Part shown: positions 25,605 through 35,158 of the stretch, piece by piece
Layout: each line of letters begins with the position of its first letter
How positions within the stretch are numbered: the first letter of the stretch is position 1
Assembly (NCBI GenBank): GCA_947566075.1
Contig: CANOIM010000010.1
Span: 1-64,000 of the forward strand
Length of the DNA: 64,000 bases
Direction: 5' to 3'
From: an uncultured Eggerthellaceae bacterium
GTDB lineage: Bacteria > Actinomycetota > Coriobacteriia > Coriobacteriales > Eggerthellaceae
Program-made: the position numbers and the translations under genes
Notes under the pieces: generated by a model
What the model was told of the DNA's origin: nothing
Databases searched by the model: none
Seen by the model: the letters and a program-made list of their open reading frames with translations, nothing else

Positions 25605-28268
25605 TCACATCTGCTCAAGCTGGGAGGTGACCTTCTCCAACTGACCTTGGATCTCATCGCGCTTCGCCGTGTCCTTTTGGATGACCTCAGGAGCAGCCTT
25701 GGCCAAGAATCCGAGATTGGAGAGCTTCTTCTCCAGCTTAGCTAGGTCAGCGGACAGCTTCTTCTGCTCCTTCTCCAGCTTCGCCTTCTCTTCGGCGAAG
25801 TCAACGAAGCCGGCCAGATCCGTATAGACCTCCAGGTCAGAGACGATGCCCACCACAGCCTCAGCAGGCTTTTGCTGTTCGGGGGAAGCCTCCAGGGAGG
25901 AGATGCGGGCCAGCGATGAGATGAGCGTTGCCTGCTGTAGGATCTGCTCCGCCTTGGAAGCGGGAGCCTTGACGGAGACGGCCAGCTCCTCTTTCGGAGA
26001 GACGCCGTAGCGCGAACGGGCAGAACGCACAGCACCCACCACTTCGATCACCACGCGCACGCTGCTCTCGGCGGTATCATCCACGAAATGCGCCAGCTCA
26101 GCAGCATCAGGCCACGGAGCAGTTATCAGCATCTCAGGGGCATCAACGGGGCGAGGCATGGAAGCGTAGATCCGCTCGGTGATGAAGGGCATCACCGGGT
26201 GCAGGAGACGCAGAAGGGCATAGAGCACGAACTGGAGGTTACGCTGGCATGCCAAGCGATCGTCAGGATCTTGGGAATTGAGACGGCTCTTGGAGAATTC
26301 GATGTACCAATCACAGAACTCGTTCCAGATGAACGTATAGAGCAGACGGGTCATCTCAGAGAGGTCGAAGCTGTCATAGGCCGCATCCATGGCCGCCACC
26401 GTCTTCGCCAGAGAAGAGAAGATCCAACGGTCAGCGCTGGTCCGCAGCTCAGGTGAGCCGGGAGCGAACCCATCCATGTTCATCTCGACGAAGCGAGCGG
26501 CGTTCTTGATCTTATTCGCGAAGTTGCGCGCCGATTCGATGCGCTGATGATCGAAGCGCAGGGTTTGAGAGCCGGTCACCTGGGACACCAGGCCGAAGCG
26601 CATGCCATCGGCACCGTACTCAGCCATGAGATCCATGGGGTTCACGCCATTGCCCCGAGACTTGCTCATGGGTTTTCCATCAGAGCCCATGACCGTAGGA
26701 TGGATGATGACATCCTGGAAGGGGATCTCATCCATGCACCATTCAGAGGCCATCACCATGCGCGCCACCCAAAGGCCCATGATATCCCGGGCCGTGGAGA
26801 GCACCTGGGTAGGATAGAACTTGACCAGGTCCGGCGCATCCTTGCCCATCTCTCCCCAGCCTTGGGTGGCGAAGGGCCAGAGCTGGGAGGAGAACCAAGT
26901 ATCCAGCACGTCCTCATCCTGGCGCACGCAAGCCCCGCATTCAGGGCACGTTTCGACATCTTCCAAGAGGGCATCTTGCCAACCGCAGGCATCGCAATAG
27001 AAGACGGGGATCCGATGGCCCCACCACAGCTGCCGGGAGATGCACCAATCCTTCAGGTTATCCAGCCAGTCAAGATAGACCTGGCCCCAGCGCGTTGGAT
27101 GGAATGTCACCTGACCGTCTGCCACGGCCTTGCGCGCCGGTTCCTTCAGGCGGGAGACATCCACGAACCACTGCTCGGACAGCCAGGGCTCTAGGATGTT
27201 GTGGCAACGGTAGCAATGCATGACGGAATGGTTGATATCCTCTATATGATCCAGCAGGCCCTGCTCTTCGAAGGCCCGAACCACCGCTTCGCGCGCCTCA
27301 TCCCGGCCCATGCCGGAGAAGGGGCCGAACCCTTCCACTACCCGGGCTGTCTCATCGAAGATGTTCACGCGCTCAAGGCCCGCACGCTCCCCCATGGCGA
27401 AATCGTTCGGATCATGGGCGGGGGTGACCTTGACCGCACCGGTGCCATAGGCAGCATCCACATGGAAATCAGCGAAGATGGGGATCTCCCGGTTCACCAA
27501 GGGCAGCATCACCGTCTTACCGATGAGCCCAGCATAGCGCTCATCAGAAGGACTCACGGCAACACCGGTATCCCCCAGCATGGTCTCAGGGCGCGTGGTG
27601 GCCACCACGATGTGATCCAAGCCATCCACCGGTTCGGTCAGCGGATAGCGGAGGTACCACAGATGCCCTGGCTCATCAGCGTATTCCGCCTCGTCATCAG
27701 CGATGGCCGTGGTGCAATGGGGACACCAATTCACGATGCGTTTGCCCCGGTAGACGACATCTTGGTGGTACCAGTCCACGAAGAGCTTGCGCACCGCCAG
27801 GGAGAATTCCGGGCTCATGGTGAATTGCTCATGGTCATAATCGCAGCTGCAACCCATGGCCTTGATCTGGCTGACGATGATGCCGCCGTATTCGTCACGC
27901 CATTTCTGACATTCAGCTATGAATGCCTCTCGGCCTATCTCTCTACGATTGATGCCCTGCTCAGCCAGATGCTTGTCAACCTTGGTCTGGGTGGCGATGC
28001 CTGCGTGGTCGGTTCCTAAGATCCAGCGGGTCTGATAGCCCTGCATGCGCGCCCGACGGATGAGGGTGTCCTGGATGCTGTCATTCAGAGCGTGGCCCAT
28101 ATGGAGCACGCCGGTCACGTTCGGAGGGGGGATGACGATGGTGTAGCCCTCATCTGCATGAGCGCCGAAGCCTTGGGAGCGCAGGAAATACCCACCTGCC
28201 ATCCACGCTTCGAAGATAGGGCGCTCCCAAGCGCTGAAATCCTCGGTGACCTTCTTGCCGTCCGTCAT
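25605..28268 (-). CDS. valS: Valine-tRNA ligase
   Basis: 887 residues. Class I signatures: GVLHMGHALN (HIGH) near residue 50, KPMSKSRGN (KMSKS) near 530, an editing domain between, an internal Cys quartet (CDACGW...CPECGAC), and a C-terminal coiled coil rich in Lys and Glu that contacts tRNA. It charges tRNA-Val and edits Thr. It lies 45 bases downstream of clpX in the same direction. Confidence 0.95.
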   Translation of the reverse strand: MTDGKKVTEDFSAWERPIFEAWMAGGYFLRSQGFGAHADEGYTIVIPPPNVTGVLHMGHALNDSIQDTLIRRARMQGYQTRWILGTDHAGIATQTKVDKHLAEQGINRREIGREAFIAECQKWRDEYGGIIVSQIKAMGCSCDYDHEQFTMSPEFSLAVRKLFVDWYHQDVVYRGKRIVNWCPHCTTAIADDEAEYADEPGHLWYLRYPLTEPVDGLDHIVVATTRPETMLGDTGVAVSPSDERYAGLIGKTVMLPLVNREIPIFADFHVDAAYGTGAVKVTPAHDPNDFAMGERAGLERVNIFDETARVVEGFGPFSGMGRDEAREAVVRAFEEQGLLDHIEDINHSVMHCYRCHNILEPWLSEQWFVDVSRLKEPARKAVADGQVTFHPTRWGQVYLDWLDNLKDWCISRQLWWGHRIPVFYCDACGWQDALLEDVETCPECGACVRQDEDVLDTWFSSQLWPFATQGWGEMGKDAPDLVKFYPTQVLSTARDIMGLWVARMVMASEWCMDEIPFQDVIIHPTVMGSDGKPMSKSRGNGVNPMDLMAEYGADGMRFGLVSQVTGSQTLRFDHQRIESARNFANKIKNAARFVEMNMDGFAPGSPELRTSADRWIFSSLAKTVAAMDAAYDSFDLSEMTRLLYTFIWNEFCDWYIEFSKSRLNSQDPDDRLACQRNLQFVLYALLRLLHPVMPFITERIYASMPRPVDAPEMLITAPWPDAAELAHFVDDTAESSVRVVIEVVGAVRSARSRYGVSPKEELAVSVKAPASKAEQILQQATLISSLARISSLEASPEQQKPAEAVVGIVSDLEVYTDLAGFVDFAEEKAKLEKEQKKLSADLAKLEKKLSNLGFLAKAAPEVIQKDTAKRDEIQGQLEKVTSQLEQM

Positions 28269-28313
28269 CTACCGCTCTTCCCCTCTCCTAGAACCCGGTT
28301 GCTTGACCAGCTA

Positions 28314-29711
28314 TCACGCGCTCTGACGCGTCTGCTTCCGCAGCTTCTTCACCTCAGGCACGGTTTCCCCTGTGATGTCAGTGGCCCGGATGGTCACCTT
28401 GGCGGGACCCTTGGTCTCGGGCAGGTCATACATGACATCCATCAGGATGCGCTCGCAGATGGAACGCAGGCCGCGCGCGCCAGTGCCATGCTCAGCCGCC
28501 TCATGGGCTATGGCGGTCAGAGCCTCGTCCTCTACCACGAGCTGAGCATCCTCATAGGCGAACATCTTGGTGTATTGCTTGATGAGCGCATTCTTGGGTT
28601 CCACCAAGATGCGCACGAGGTCTTCTTCGGTGAGCTCATCCAAAGAGGTGATGACCGGGATGCGTCCGACGAATTCCGGGATCATGCCGTACTTGTTGAG
28701 GTCTTCCGGGAGCACCTGAGCCAAGAGCTCAGCGTCAGCCTGCTTCTTCGTCTCAGGGATCTGGGAAGCGAAGCCGAGTCCGCTCTTCCCTACCCGCTGG
28801 CCGATGATCTCAGGAAGCCCCACGAAAGCGCCGCCCAAGATGAAGAGGATGTTCTTGGTGTCAATGTGGAGCAGCTCTTGCTCAGGATGCTTGCGCCCCC
28901 CCTGGGGCGGCACGCTGGCCTCGCAACCCTCCACGATCTTCAGGAGCGCCTGCTGGACGCCCTCACCTGAGACGTCTCGCGTGATGGAGAGGTTCTCTGC
29001 CTTGCGGGCTATCTTGTCTATCTCATCTATGTAGATGATGCCGATCTCCGCCTTCGGTATGTCGAAGTCAGCAGCGGTGATGAGCTTCAGCAGGATGTTC
29101 TCAACATCTTCACCCACATACCCTGCCTCGGTCAGCGTAGTAGCGTCAGCAATGGCGAAGGGGACCTTGAGGGTGCGCGCCAGCGTTTGAGCCAGGAGCG
29201 TCTTGCCGGAGCCGGTGGGGCCTAAGAGCATGATGTTGCTCTTGTCTATCTCCACCTCATCCGTAGCTGCTTCCGCCTCAGCCTCAACCGACTCCCCCAT
29301 GGCGATGCGCTTGTAGTGGTTATAGACCGCAACGGACAGGGCGCGCTTGGCGGCCTCTTGGCCCACCACATGCTCAGACAGGGCGGCATGGATCTGATGG
29401 GGCGTGGGGAGCTCATCCAGGCCAGCCAAGAGGTCATCCGGCTCCTCATCAGATGCGATATCGGAGAAATCTCCCGGGGCCACCTCATAGGACCAGGGAG
29501 CAGGGTGAGCCTCCGGCACAGACTGGCTGAAGCCTTCGGGCCTGTTCGCCATCATCATCTCATGCATGAGGGCATCGGCGCACACCGTGATGCATTGATC
29601 GCAGATGAATATCTCATTGGGGCCCTGGATCATGGAATTGGCCAGGCTGGCAGGTTTCCCGCAGAAGGCGCACTGCACATCTGCGGGAATGTTCCTATTC
29701 TCTTCTGTCAT
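28314..29711 (-). CDS. clpX: ATP-dependent Clp protease ATPase subunit ClpX
   Basis: 465 residues. The N-terminal zinc domain has CAFCGKPAS and CDQCITVC; the AAA+ module has Walker A GPTGSGKTLLAQ, Walker B IIYIDEIDKI and the pore/ClpP-binding region around the FVGRIPV block. An acidic, low-complexity linker (about 75-105) separates the zinc domain from the ATPase and is longer than in E. coli. It unfolds substrates for ClpP, encoded immediately upstream. Confidence 0.95.
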   Translation of the reverse strand: MTEENRNIPADVQCAFCGKPASLANSMIQGPNEIFICDQCITVCADALMHEMMMANRPEGFSQSVPEAHPAPWSYEVAPGDFSDIASDEEPDDLLAGLDELPTPHQIHAALSEHVVGQEAAKRALSVAVYNHYKRIAMGESVEAEAEAATDEVEIDKSNIMLLGPTGSGKTLLAQTLARTLKVPFAIADATTLTEAGYVGEDVENILLKLITAADFDIPKAEIGIIYIDEIDKIARKAENLSITRDVSGEGVQQALLKIVEGCEASVPPQGGRKHPEQELLHIDTKNILFILGGAFVGLPEIIGQRVGKSGLGFASQIPETKKQADAELLAQVLPEDLNKYGMIPEFVGRIPVITSLDELTEEDLVRILVEPKNALIKQYTKMFAYEDAQLVVEDEALTAIAHEAAEHGTGARGLRSICERILMDVMYDLPETKGPAKVTIRATDITGETVPEVKKLRKQTRQSA

Positions 29712-29754
29712 AGCTCTCTCTAAGGTTGGCTGGGACGGTCAGGGATGGATGGTT

Positions 29755-30357
29755 CTAGTGATGGGTGATGATCTCATCTACCAGACCGTATTCCTTGGCC
29801 TGTTCAGCGGTCATGTAGTTGTCTCGTTCTGTGTCTGCCTGGATGGTCTCGATGCTCTGGCCGGTGTTGTCAGCCAGGATCTTGTTCAGCTGCTTGCGGG
29901 TCTTCAGCATGAAGTCAGCCACGATGGCTATCTCGGTCTGCTGGCCCTGAGCACCGCCCAGGGGCTGATGGATCAGCACCATGGAATTCGGCAGGCAGTA
30001 GCGCTTGCCCTTGGCACCAGATGACAGCAGCACAGCGGCCATGGAGGCGCATTCGCCGATGCAGATGGTGGAGACATCGCACTTGATGAAGTTCATAGTG
30101 TCAAGGATGCCCAAGCCTGCGGTGACAGAGCCACCCGGGGAATTGATGTAGAGGGAGATGTCCTTCTCAGGGTCAGAGCTCTCCAGATGCAGCAGCTGAG
30201 CCACCACGGAATTGGCCACGTGGTCATCTATCTGCTCACCCAAGAAGATGATGCGATCATTCAGCAGCCGTGAGTAGATGTCATAGCTGCGCTCCCCGCG
30301 CGGTGATTGCTCGATGACGTAGGGGATCAGTGCGTTCCTTGCAACTTCGATGCCCAT
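29755..30357 (-). CDS. clpP: Clp protease proteolytic subunit
   Basis: 200 residues. The catalytic triad is seen as Ser in GECASMAAVLL, His in VLIHQPLGG and Asp in TERDNY. The stretch before the Ser reads GEC where many ClpP read GQA or GMA, a conservative-looking change. The order tig-clpP-clpX is standard. The gene has its own candidate promoter between tig and clpP. Confidence 0.95.
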   Translation of the reverse strand: MGIEVARNALIPYVIEQSPRGERSYDIYSRLLNDRIIFLGEQIDDHVANSVVAQLLHLESSDPEKDISLYINSPGGSVTAGLGILDTMNFIKCDVSTICIGECASMAAVLLSSGAKGKRYCLPNSMVLIHQPLGGAQGQQTEIAIVADFMLKTRKQLNKILADNTGQSIETIQADTERDNYMTAEQAKEYGLVDEIITHH

Positions 30358-30409
30358 GATTCCTCGCTTTCGTCAGGGACGCTGAAGCGCCCTTTTCCTT
30401 TTGGTTGAC

Positions 30410-30438
30410 ACTATGATACAGATGTTCCGTTATTGCAA
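30410..30438 (-). promoter_or_regulatory. clpP-clpX promoter
   Basis: TTGCAA (30438-30433), 17 bases, CATAGT (30415-30410) on the minus strand; the predicted start lies about 45 bases before the clpP ATG. No CIRCE or HAIR element is visible. Confidence 0.5.
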
Positions 30439-30440
30439 CA

Positions 30441-30479
30441 TCGACCCAGCGTATCCATATCAAAGGCACACTGGGTCGA
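30441..30479 (-). terminator. Hairpin after tig
   Basis: A 12-bp stem with one G-U wobble on the minus strand (TCGACCCAG arms, 30441-30452 with 30468-30479) follows the tig stop by 48 bases. No T-run follows; its position suggests a terminator between tig and clpP. Confidence 0.45.
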
Positions 30480-30527
30480 AAGCAGGGAGATCAGCTATGG
30501 GCTGGTGGGAGCGCGGAGCCGAAGGGG

Positions 30528-31874
30528 CTATGCATCCGCCTTCTCATCCGACCCTTCGCGCTCAGCGAAATCCACCTCGGTCACCTTCGCGGTGCTGAGA
30601 ACGTCTTCCATGGCCTTGGAGCGGATGATGCCCTCGCGGATCAGATAGAGCCGCCCGCTGGAGCGCCATTCGCGTTCCAGCTTCTTCGGGTCTTCCACGC
30701 CCGCCCGCTCGAATTCCAGCGTGATGTCCTCGTCTGTGGCCTGGATGCCCTTATGACGCGCCCAGGCATCCAAAGCCAGCTCACGCTTGGCCTCGTCCTG
30801 AGCTTGGCGCTTCACATCTTCCTTGAATTCCGCGTTGTCGATACCTTGCTGCATGAGGTAGGTATCGAAGCTCATGCCTGCCCGTTGCAGCTGGCTGAAG
30901 AAGTCTTGGAGAAGCTCTGATTCGGTCTGCTCTGCCATGGCAGCAGGAACTTCTCCCTGCACCCGCTCGATCAGCTGGAGGGCGCAACCGTTCTCCTTGA
31001 TCTGCGGGATGATGGAGGACTTCTGCTGCTCCAGAGAGGAGGCTATCTCTTCGCGCATGGCAGCCACCGTGTCGAAGCCGAGGGTCTCCTTCGCCCATTC
31101 GTCGGTCAGCTCAGGCACCTGCTCCGCCTTCACCACATTGCAGGTGACATCGAAGGAGATCTTCTGACCGGCCACATCTGCCATGAGCATGGCAGACTCA
31201 TCTTCGGGAACGTCCAGGGTGAAGGTGCGGTTCTCACCCTTCTTGATGCCCTCCAGCTCCTTGTCAAGGGCCTCTGAGTACAAGCCCGTGCCCAGGTTGT
31301 AGAGCAAGGACTCGTTGGTGAGCGAACCTACCTCTTCGCCGTCCTCCTTGGTGGCTTTGATGGCCAGGTCAGCAGCGCGATCAGCCGTGAGCTTGGTGGC
31401 TGCAGGGGCGTTCTCGTAGGATTTGTAGTGATTCCGCAGCGCTTCTACCTGGGAGTCTATCTCTTTCTCCGTGGCCTTCTCGAAGGGCACCTCAACCTCT
31501 ACCGGTTCATAGGAGGAAAGCTCCAGCTCCGGCTTCACGGTGATGGTCACCTCGAAGGTAAAGGGCTCACCGGGACTGACTGGGTCGATCTCCCCGAAAT
31601 CCGGAGAGGCTACTGGGAAGAGCTGCTGCTCTTCGATGACCTGAGGATAGAGGCCATTCACCAGGTCCTCCGTGGCGGCGGACAGGACAGATTCACGACC
31701 AACAGCGTTGTCGATGACCGGACGAGGGGCCTTGCCCTTGCGGAACCCCGGGAAGGAGTACTGACGCGCAAGGTCTTTGTACGTCTTGCCGACGTAGCTG
31801 TCCACTTCCTTGGCCTCTGCGGTGACGACCGCCTTGACCTTGCTGTCTTCGAGCTTTTCTATCTTTGCTTCCAC
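30528..31874 (-). CDS. tig: Trigger factor
   Basis: 448 residues from the GTG at 31874 behind AAGGGAAG; a longer frame to 31922 lacks a ribosome site. Ribosome-binding domain has the FPGFRKGKAPRPV signature (about 45-57), followed by the FKBP-type prolyl isomerase domain and the C-terminal chaperone arms. It binds nascent chains at the ribosome exit and folds them. The acidic C-terminal tail (EGSDEKADA) is normal for the family. Confidence 0.94.
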   Translation of the reverse strand: MEAKIEKLEDSKVKAVVTAEAKEVDSYVGKTYKDLARQYSFPGFRKGKAPRPVIDNAVGRESVLSAATEDLVNGLYPQVIEEQQLFPVASPDFGEIDPVSPGEPFTFEVTITVKPELELSSYEPVEVEVPFEKATEKEIDSQVEALRNHYKSYENAPAATKLTADRAADLAIKATKEDGEEVGSLTNESLLYNLGTGLYSEALDKELEGIKKGENRTFTLDVPEDESAMLMADVAGQKISFDVTCNVVKAEQVPELTDEWAKETLGFDTVAAMREEIASSLEQQKSSIIPQIKENGCALQLIERVQGEVPAAMAEQTESELLQDFFSQLQRAGMSFDTYLMQQGIDNAEFKEDVKRQAQDEAKRELALDAWARHKGIQATDEDITLEFERAGVEDPKKLEREWRSSGRLYLIREGIIRSKAMEDVLSTAKVTEVDFAEREGSDEKADA

Positions 31875-31987
31875 GTGGGTCTTCCCTTCGGTCTTCGATA
31901 GCTCCAATGGTTCTCTGTGCAATGGTTCCGTATGGTAACATATGCGCTCGTTGCCCCTGGTGCGCTTACGGGGCGAACAGATGGTGT

Positions 31988-32073
31988 GCGGGCGTGGCGG
32001 AATTGGCAGACGCGCCAGATTTAGGTTCTGGTGGGCACAACCCGTGAAGGTTCAAGTCCTTTCGCCCGCACCA
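31988..32073 (+). tRNA. tRNA-Leu (UAG anticodon)
   Basis: The acceptor GCGGGCG pairs with CGCCCGC; the D arm reads GGCGGAATTGGCAGACGC, the anticodon loop TTTAGGT gives UAG, a long variable arm typical of tRNA-Leu follows, then the T arm GTTCAAGTCC. Discriminator A at 32070 and an encoded CCA at 32071-32073. It lies 34 bases before the symporter gene on the same strand and could be cotranscribed. Confidence 0.95.
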
Positions 32074-32106
32074 TATCCGATCAGCATTGCGAACGAGGAT
32101 AAGCCC

Positions 32107-33420
32107 ATGGACGAGAAGCAAGCACAGACTGCGAAGCCGAAGCACCCCATCATCGCCGCCTATAACAAGGTGAGCCTCATCAAGAAGATCATCGTCGGCC
32201 TGGTGATCGGTGTGATCTTGGCGCTGCTCATCCCCCAAGATGCTCCCGAATGGGCGCTGGGCATCGGTGAGGTCATCTCGCTTCTGGGCACGCTCTTCGT
32301 TTCTGCCCTGCGAGCCGTAGCTCCCATCCTGGTGTTCTTCCTGGTCATCAGCGCTCTCATGAACGCGAAGGCCGCAGGCAGCATGAAGACGGTCATCGTG
32401 CTGTACATCCTGAGCACCCTGATAGCTGCCCTGGTCGCTGTCATCGCCAGCTTCCTCTTCCCCATAGAGCTGACGCTGGCCGTAGCCGATGACGTAACCC
32501 AGGAATCCCCCTCGGGTATAGGAGAGGTGCTCTCAGCCATCGTGATGAACATCGTGGCGAATCCGGTGGATGCGCTCATGAATGCCAACTTCATCGGCAT
32601 CCTCACCTGGGCCATCGTGCTGGGCATAGCCCTTCGCAAGTCCTCTGACAACGTGAAGGATGTGTTCACCTGGATATCCAATGCGGTCTCCACGGTGGTG
32701 CGCTGGGTGATCAATCTGGCCCCCTTCGGCATCATGGGCCTCGTCTATACCTCTGTCTCCCAAAGCGGACTGGACATCTTCGTGGAATACGGCCAGTTGA
32801 TCTTGCTGCTGGTGGGCGTCATGTTGGTCATCGCATTGATCACGAACCCGCTCATGGTGTTCGCCTGCACGCGAGAGAACCCCTACCCGCTGGTCCTGCG
32901 CTGCTTGAAGGACTCCGGCATCACCGCCTTCTTCACGCGCAGCTCTGCTGCGAACATCCCCATCAACATGGAGCTTTGCCGCAAGCTGGGGCTGGATAAG
33001 GACAACTACTCTGTGAGCATCCCCCTGGGTGCCACCATCAACATGGCAGGTGCCGCCATCACCATCACGGTCATGACCATGGCCGCCGTGCATACCGTTG
33101 GGCTCACGGTAGACCCTCTGACCGCAGTCATCCTCTGTGTTCTGGCAGCAGTGAGCGCCTGCGGCGCCTCGGGCGTGGCTGGCGGATCATTGCTCCTGAT
33201 CCCCTTGGCTTGCTCCCTCTTCGGCATGGATACCACCGTTGCTATGGAAGTGGTGGCCATCGGCTTCATCATCGGCGTGATCCAGGACTCCTGCGAAACG
33301 GCGCTCAATTCCTCATCTGACGTGCTGTTCACTGCTACGGCTGAGTACATGAAGATGCGCCAGGAAGGCAAGGAGTACCACCTGGGCAAAGACGCCTATT
33401 CCTTAGACGAGCTTGACTGA
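32107..33420 (+). CDS. sstT: Serine/threonine:Na+ symporter (dicarboxylate/amino acid:cation symporter family)
   Basis: 437 residues, about eight membrane helices plus two re-entrant loops. Family motifs: TRSSAANIPINMELC (first hairpin), PLGATINMAGAA (the NMxG-type Na+ site) and QDSCETALNSSSDVL (substrate-binding helix). The sequence pattern is closest to SstT, which imports Ser and Thr with Na+. The ATG at 32107 follows GAGGA. The 3' end overlaps the convergent MGMT-like gene by 25 bases. Confidence 0.85.
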   Translation: MDEKQAQTAKPKHPIIAAYNKVSLIKKIIVGLVIGVILALLIPQDAPEWALGIGEVISLLGTLFVSALRAVAPILVFFLVISALMNAKAAGSMKTVIVLYILSTLIAALVAVIASFLFPIELTLAVADDVTQESPSGIGEVLSAIVMNIVANPVDALMNANFIGILTWAIVLGIALRKSSDNVKDVFTWISNAVSTVVRWVINLAPFGIMGLVYTSVSQSGLDIFVEYGQLILLLVGVMLVIALITNPLMVFACTRENPYPLVLRCLKDSGITAFFTRSSAANIPINMELCRKLGLDKDNYSVSIPLGATINMAGAAITITVMTMAAVHTVGLTVDPLTAVILCVLAAVSACGASGVAGGSLLLIPLACSLFGMDTTVAMEVVAIGFIIGVIQDSCETALNSSSDVLFTATAEYMKMRQEGKEYHLGKDAYSLDELD

Positions 33421-33863
33421 CGCCTGCAGTCAGGGCGGATACGCGTGCACTCTTCACAGGAGTGCAATGGATGCTCTGCCAGCTCAGCTTCCCAATCGAT
33501 ATCAGCCGGAGGGCCTAAAGGCACGCCGTGGGCATCAGTAGGGGCTCCATCCCATTGATGCTCCTCCATGCGCACCTTGCCCTCTTCGGTGAAGGTGATG
33601 CCCTCAGCTTCCAGCATCCTCCGCTGTTCACCAGGTCCGCCGAAGGCGAAGCCCTTGGCCAGGGATCCATCCTTGAACACCACCCGATGACAGGGGATAT
33701 CATCCGGCTCCAACCCCGGGGATGGGTTGGCGCGCAAGGCATAGCCCACATAGCGCGCTGAACGCGGTGCGCCGATGATGCGCCCGATCTGGCCGTAGCT
33801 AGCCACTTTGCCCCGCGGTATCTTCACCACCACCGAGAAGACCCTATCTGCGAAATCTCCCAC
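33396..33863 (-). CDS. MGMT/alkyltransferase-family protein
   Basis: 155 residues from the GTG at 33863, behind GGGGAGGG. It resembles the C-terminal DNA-binding domain of O6-alkylguanine-DNA alkyltransferases: VASYGQIGRIIG, RYVGYALRANP and the active-site IPCHRVV with the Cys retained. A C-terminal extension of about 60 residues carries three further Cys (C-x2-C-x6-C). It may repair alkylated guanine; it lacks the N-terminal MGMT domain, so it is a short form between Ogt and the ATL proteins. Confidence 0.75.
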   Translation of the reverse strand: MGDFADRVFSVVVKIPRGKVASYGQIGRIIGAPRSARYVGYALRANPSPGLEPDDIPCHRVVFKDGSLAKGFAFGGPGEQRRMLEAEGITFTEEGKVRMEEHQWDGAPTDAHGVPLGPPADIDWEAELAEHPLHSCEECTRIRPDCRRQSSSSKE

Positions 33864-33971
33864 GAACCCTCCCCTTCTTATTCTTTCGCTTTGCCACCAT
33901 GATACTAGAGACATGCTATCCGCTCTTCATGGTAGGCTTACTCAGAACATCCCTCCGAGAAAGGACGCTTC

Positions 33972-34739
33972 ATGGCTTCCTCTGATCAAGGCGCCATTGG
34001 CTTCGATAGGGTCATCTGCAGCACCCGTGGTGAGCTCAAGGTTCCGAAGGCTCCCCTCACCCCGCTTGAAGCCATCCAACAGCGGCACTCTGTTCGCCAA
34101 TACGATGAGAGGCCCCTGGAGGAAGATATGGTGAGCACCTTGCAGGCTGCCCTAGAGGCGGTGAACGAAGAAGGCGAGCTGAACATCCAGCTGATCCTGG
34201 ATGAGCCCAAGGCGTTCACCAGCCTCAAGTCACGGATGGTCGGCTTCTCTGGGGTGCGCAATTACTTGGCTCTGGTGGGGCCCGAATACAAGAACCTTGA
34301 CCTTTTGCTGGGCTATCACGGAGAGAAGCTCGTGCTGCTGGCTCAGGCGCTGGGGCTCAATAGCTGCTGGGTGGGTGGCACCTACAAGCTGGTGAACCGC
34401 GGCCCCGCCGTTGACATGGGACAAAAGCTCTCAGCCGTGGTGGCCCTGGGTTATGGGGAGACGGCAGGCAAGCCGCACTCGTCCAAGACCCCCGAAGCCA
34501 TATGCCCCGAATACCCCACCATGCCCCTGTGGTTCCAGCAGGGCGTAGATGCCGCACTGTTAGCTCCCACGGCGCTCAACCAGCAGAAGTTCTCATTCTG
34601 CCTGCGAGGGACCACCGACGATGGCGTCCCTCTTGTGCAGGCGAAGACGAAACGAGGAGCGTTCACCCAGATGGACCTGGGGATAGCCATGTGCCATTTC
34701 GAGATAGGTGCGGGAACCCAGCCATTCCAATGGGCCTGA
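33972..34739 (+). CDS. Nitroreductase-family protein
   Basis: 255 residues, TM1586-like tandem nitroreductase fold. FMN-binding hallmark IQQRHSVRQYDERPL near residue 35, a central LGYHGEKLVLLAQALGLNSCWVGG helix region and a C-terminal duplicate beginning WFQQGVDAALLAPTALNQQ. Likely an FMN-dependent oxidoreductase; substrate unknown. It ends two bases from the convergent vapC stop. Confidence 0.8.
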   Translation: MASSDQGAIGFDRVICSTRGELKVPKAPLTPLEAIQQRHSVRQYDERPLEEDMVSTLQAALEAVNEEGELNIQLILDEPKAFTSLKSRMVGFSGVRNYLALVGPEYKNLDLLLGYHGEKLVLLAQALGLNSCWVGGTYKLVNRGPAVDMGQKLSAVVALGYGETAGKPHSSKTPEAICPEYPTMPLWFQQGVDAALLAPTALNQQKFSFCLRGTTDDGVPLVQAKTKRGAFTQMDLGIAMCHFEIGAGTQPFQWA

Positions 34740-34741
34740 AG

Positions 34742-35149
34742 CTAGAAGTCAACCTCTTCCCAGCATTCAATGGTAAGCCCTGGTACGCGCTTGAATTCGT
34801 CAACGTTGTTAGTGACAAGGACCGCCGAATTCGCCAGAGCGGTGGCAGCAATAAGATAGTCATTGGCGCCGATGGTCATGCCCTTGCGCTCAAGATAGGT
34901 ACGGATCTTCGCATACTGCACGGCGCAAGCGCTATCAAAGGGCAGGATCTCAAAAGGCAGTAAGAGCGAATCTATCTTCAAGCGCTCCTCTTCGGGATCA
35001 TTGCATTTCTCTACCCCAACGAGCAGCTCAGCTTTGACGATAGCTGGAATGGCAAAGAGGCTTGCGTCGCTCTTCCTGAGCAGCTCATAGGATAAGGGAA
35101 GCTTTCCCCGAAGGAACCCGATGAGGATATTCGAATCAAAGACATACAT
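34742..35149 (-). CDS. vapC: PIN-domain toxin (VapC type)
   Basis: 135 residues. PIN nuclease acidic residues: Asp5 in YVFDSN, Glu in VKAELLVG, and Asp in IGANDYLIAATAL, plus TNNVDEFKRVPGL at the end. VapC toxins are Mg-dependent RNases, often cutting tRNA or rRNA. The start is nine bases from the stop of the antitoxin gene upstream, the usual operon order antitoxin-toxin. Confidence 0.85.
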   Translation of the reverse strand: MYVFDSNILIGFLRGKLPLSYELLRKSDASLFAIPAIVKAELLVGVEKCNDPEEERLKIDSLLLPFEILPFDSACAVQYAKIRTYLERKGMTIGANDYLIAATALANSAVLVTNNVDEFKRVPGLTIECWEEVDF

Positions 35150-35158
35150 GACATCACC

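Noticed and set aside
30441..30479. CIRCE or other heat-shock operator before clpP
   Set aside because: The inverted repeat does not match CIRCE, HAIR or CtsR consensus and is better explained as the hairpin after tig.
31942..32106. N-terminal extension of the symporter gene
   Set aside because: The open frame passes through the tRNA-Leu gene; the ATG at 32107 has a ribosome site and matches the family start.
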